Part shown: positions 6,109 through 7,124 of the stretch, piece by piece
Layout of the letters: each line of letters begins with the position of its first letter
How positions within the stretch are numbered: position 1 is the first letter of the stretch
Assembly: GCA_031273775.1 (NCBI GenBank)
Contig: JAISRF010000248.1
Span: 1 to 7,124, forward strand
DNA length: 7,124 nt
Reading direction: 5' to 3'
Source: Oscillospiraceae bacterium
GTDB lineage: Bacteria > Bacillota > Clostridia > Oscillospirales > Acutalibacteraceae
Notes under the pieces: model-generated
Told to the model about the DNA's origin: nothing
Databases searched by the model: none
What the model saw: only the letters and a program-made list of their open reading frames with translations
Program-made: the position numbers and the translations under genes

Positions 6109-6984
6109 CTAAATATATTCGTCCAGCCTCCTCGCCCGTCCCGCGTGAAAGAGCTTGCGCAGCGCCCGCGCCTCAATTTGCCGTGCCCTTTCGCGGGTAA
6201 TTTTGAAGGTTTCACCCACCTCTTCCAGCGTGCAAAGCCTGTTTCCGTCCAGCCCGTACCGCATCCGGAGCACCTGTTCCTCCCGCGGGGTGAGTGTTTT
6301 AAGCGCGTCATCTATCTGTCCCTTCAAAAGTTTAGCAGCGGCAAAATCAATGGGTCGGAGAGCGTGTTCATCGGCAATCAAATCTAACATAACGCCGTCG
6401 TCCTCATCGCCGGCAGGCATATTGATGGAAACGGGTTCCATCACCGACGCCTGTATCATCTCAATCCGTTCCGGCTCCAAGTCCAAAATTTCGGCCAACT
6501 CCGTCGTGTTTGGCTCACGTCCGTTTTGGGCGGCAAATTCAGCGCGCGCGGCGTTTATCTTCCCCATAATCTCCACAATATGGATCGGAAGTCGGATAAG
6601 CCGGGAATGGTCGGCCAAAGCGCGGGTGATATTCTGACGAATCCACCATGTGGCGTAGGTTGAAAAACGGTAACCGAGTGTGTGATTAAATTTGCCCGCC
6701 GCGCGCATGAGCCCTAAATTGCCTTCCTGCACCAAATCCATTAAGTGCAACCCCCTGCCGATATACCGCTTGGCAATGCTCACGACCAGTCTCAGATTAC
6801 TTTCCACAAGCCGTTTTTGCGCCGAGCGATCCCCTTCGGAAATTCGCAAGGCAAGTTCAGCTTCCTCCGCGGGCGACAAGAGCGGGATTTTGCCGATTTC
6901 GTTCAAATATGCCTTGACAGGGTCTGTTTCCGCGGATTCGCCGTGCTGTTCCTCCTCCAAAATCGCGGTGGTGTTTTTTGGCAC
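6109..6984 (-). CDS. RpoD/SigA-like sigma-70 factor, probably group 2
   Basis: The protein (291 residues from GTG 6984, 294 from GTG 6993) is a sigma-70 factor. Numbering from 6993: region 1.2 at 24-52 (DPVKAYLNEIG), region 2 at 60-141 with DLVQEGNLGLMRA and the melting/-10 segment FSTYATWWIRQ (Trp116, Trp117, Gln120, Thr123), region 3 at about 142-215, and region 4 at 230-294 with the -35 helix TRERARQIEARALRKL (Arg267, Glu268, Arg271). Region 1.1 is nearly absent. Promoter-contact residues match the primary sigma, so it should read similar promoters. Near-invariant primary positions differ, for example NITRALADHSRLIRLP for the usual AITRAIADQARTIRIP, which suggests a second, non-essential group 2 sigma; being the main SigA is possible but less likely. 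AAGGGG is ten bases before GTG 6984 but only one before GTG 6993. No dnaG is visible. Confidence 0.93.
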   Translation of the reverse strand: MPKNTTAILEEEQHGESAETDPVKAYLNEIGKIPLLSPAEEAELALRISEGDRSAQKRLVESNLRLVVSIAKRYIGRGLHLMDLVQEGNLGLMRAAGKFNHTLGYRFSTYATWWIRQNITRALADHSRLIRLPIHIVEIMGKINAARAEFAAQNGREPNTTELAEILDLEPERIEMIQASVMEPVSINMPAGDEDDGVMLDLIADEHALRPIDFAAAKLLKGQIDDALKTLTPREEQVLRMRYGLDGNRLCTLEEVGETFKITRERARQIEARALRKLFHAGRARRLDEYI

Positions 6985-6994
6985 GTAACCCACA

Positions 6995-7000
6995 CCCCTT
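6995..7000 (-). promoter_or_regulatory. Ribosome binding site of the sigma gene
   Basis: AAGGGG on the minus strand lies one base from GTG 6993 and ten bases from GTG 6984, favouring the inner start. It begins just after the upstream inverted repeat ends, so a leader hairpin could affect access to it. Confidence 0.6.
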
Positions 7001-7001
7001 T

Positions 7002-7043
7002 CTGTTAATATACATATTCGTTGTAAAGAATATGTATTAACAG
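7002..7043. repeat. Long inverted repeat in the sigma-gene leader
   Basis: The plus strand has CTGTTAATATACATATTC (7002-7019), an 8-nt loop, and GAATATGTATTAACAG (7028-7043). The arms pair fully over 9 + 7 bp apart from a two-base TA bulge. No T-tract follows on the minus strand, so it is not a typical terminator. It ends one base from the ribosome binding site of the sigma gene. It could be an operator dyad or a 5' leader hairpin. Confidence 0.8.
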
Positions 7044-7124
7044 ACGATGGAAGGCGGTAGGCCGTCTAAAATTCCGCATTCATAGTATTGCATGGATTTC
7101 ACTGATTACTTATCCTTAAACTTG
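7044..7124. other. Gene-free edge upstream of the sigma gene
   Basis: All three minus-strand frames entering from the edge close by 7099 (TAA at 7118-7116, TAA at 7108-7106, TGA at 7101-7099), so any upstream gene ends within the last 26 bases. A weak inverted pair AGACG/CGTCT (7042-7046 and 7063-7067) abuts the long dyad. I see no clear -35/-10 pair here. Confidence 0.5.

Noticed and set aside
6155..6637. Open plus-strand frame of 160 codons
   Set aside because: It is antisense to the sigma factor gene, Ser/Arg-rich, and typical of a shadow frame.

Overview
The window looks like part of a low-to-mid GC Firmicutes genome, most likely class Clostridia and perhaps an Oscillospiraceae/Ruminococcaceae relative. 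Evidence: strong Gram-positive-type ribosome binding sites (GGAGG, AGGAG), frequent GTG/TTG starts, a ruvC-ruvA-ruvB cluster (Bacilli usually lack this ruvC), a secreted DUF4430 protein, and a YtrB-type ABC ATPase relic. This is inference from gene content, not a database match. Every gene I can support is on the minus strand, so the window reads from high to low coordinates.

Right part (7124 to 3360): a leader with a long inverted repeat, then an RpoD-like sigma-70 factor that looks like a group 2 rather than the primary sigma. It is followed by an Rrf2-family regulator with three cysteines in the IscR-like region, then ruvC, ruvA and ruvB. Gaps from rrf2 to ruvB are 17-37 nt and all genes are codirectional, so rrf2-ruvCAB probably forms one operon, perhaps read through from the sigma gene 78 nt upstream. 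RuvA and RuvB drive Holliday-junction branch migration and RuvC resolves the junction. Why a sigma factor and a possible redox sensor sit at the head of this set is the main open question.

Middle (3313 to 2828): a heavily eroded ABC transporter locus. The ATPase N-terminus with an intact Walker A survives, but large internal pieces are missing. Short fragments of the ATPase middle and C-terminus follow in a changed frame, then a hydrophobic tail that looks like the end of a permease. It ends just upstream of a consensus sigma-A promoter (TTGACA-N17-TATAAT) that drives glmM.

Left part (2744 to 1): glmM (phosphoglucosamine mutase, making glucosamine-1-phosphate for peptidoglycan precursors), then a six-helix membrane protein with its own candidate promoter, then the start of a secreted DUF4430 protein that runs off the window. 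The last two may form a small-molecule (possibly cobalamin-type) uptake pair; that is inference.

I see no tRNA, rRNA, CRISPR array, insertion sequence or clear riboswitch. No convincing rho-independent terminator was found in any gap. No wholly new system is evident; the most unusual items are the sigma/rrf2/ruv linkage with its upstream dyad, the collapsed ABC locus, and the inverted repeats framing the glmM promoter.
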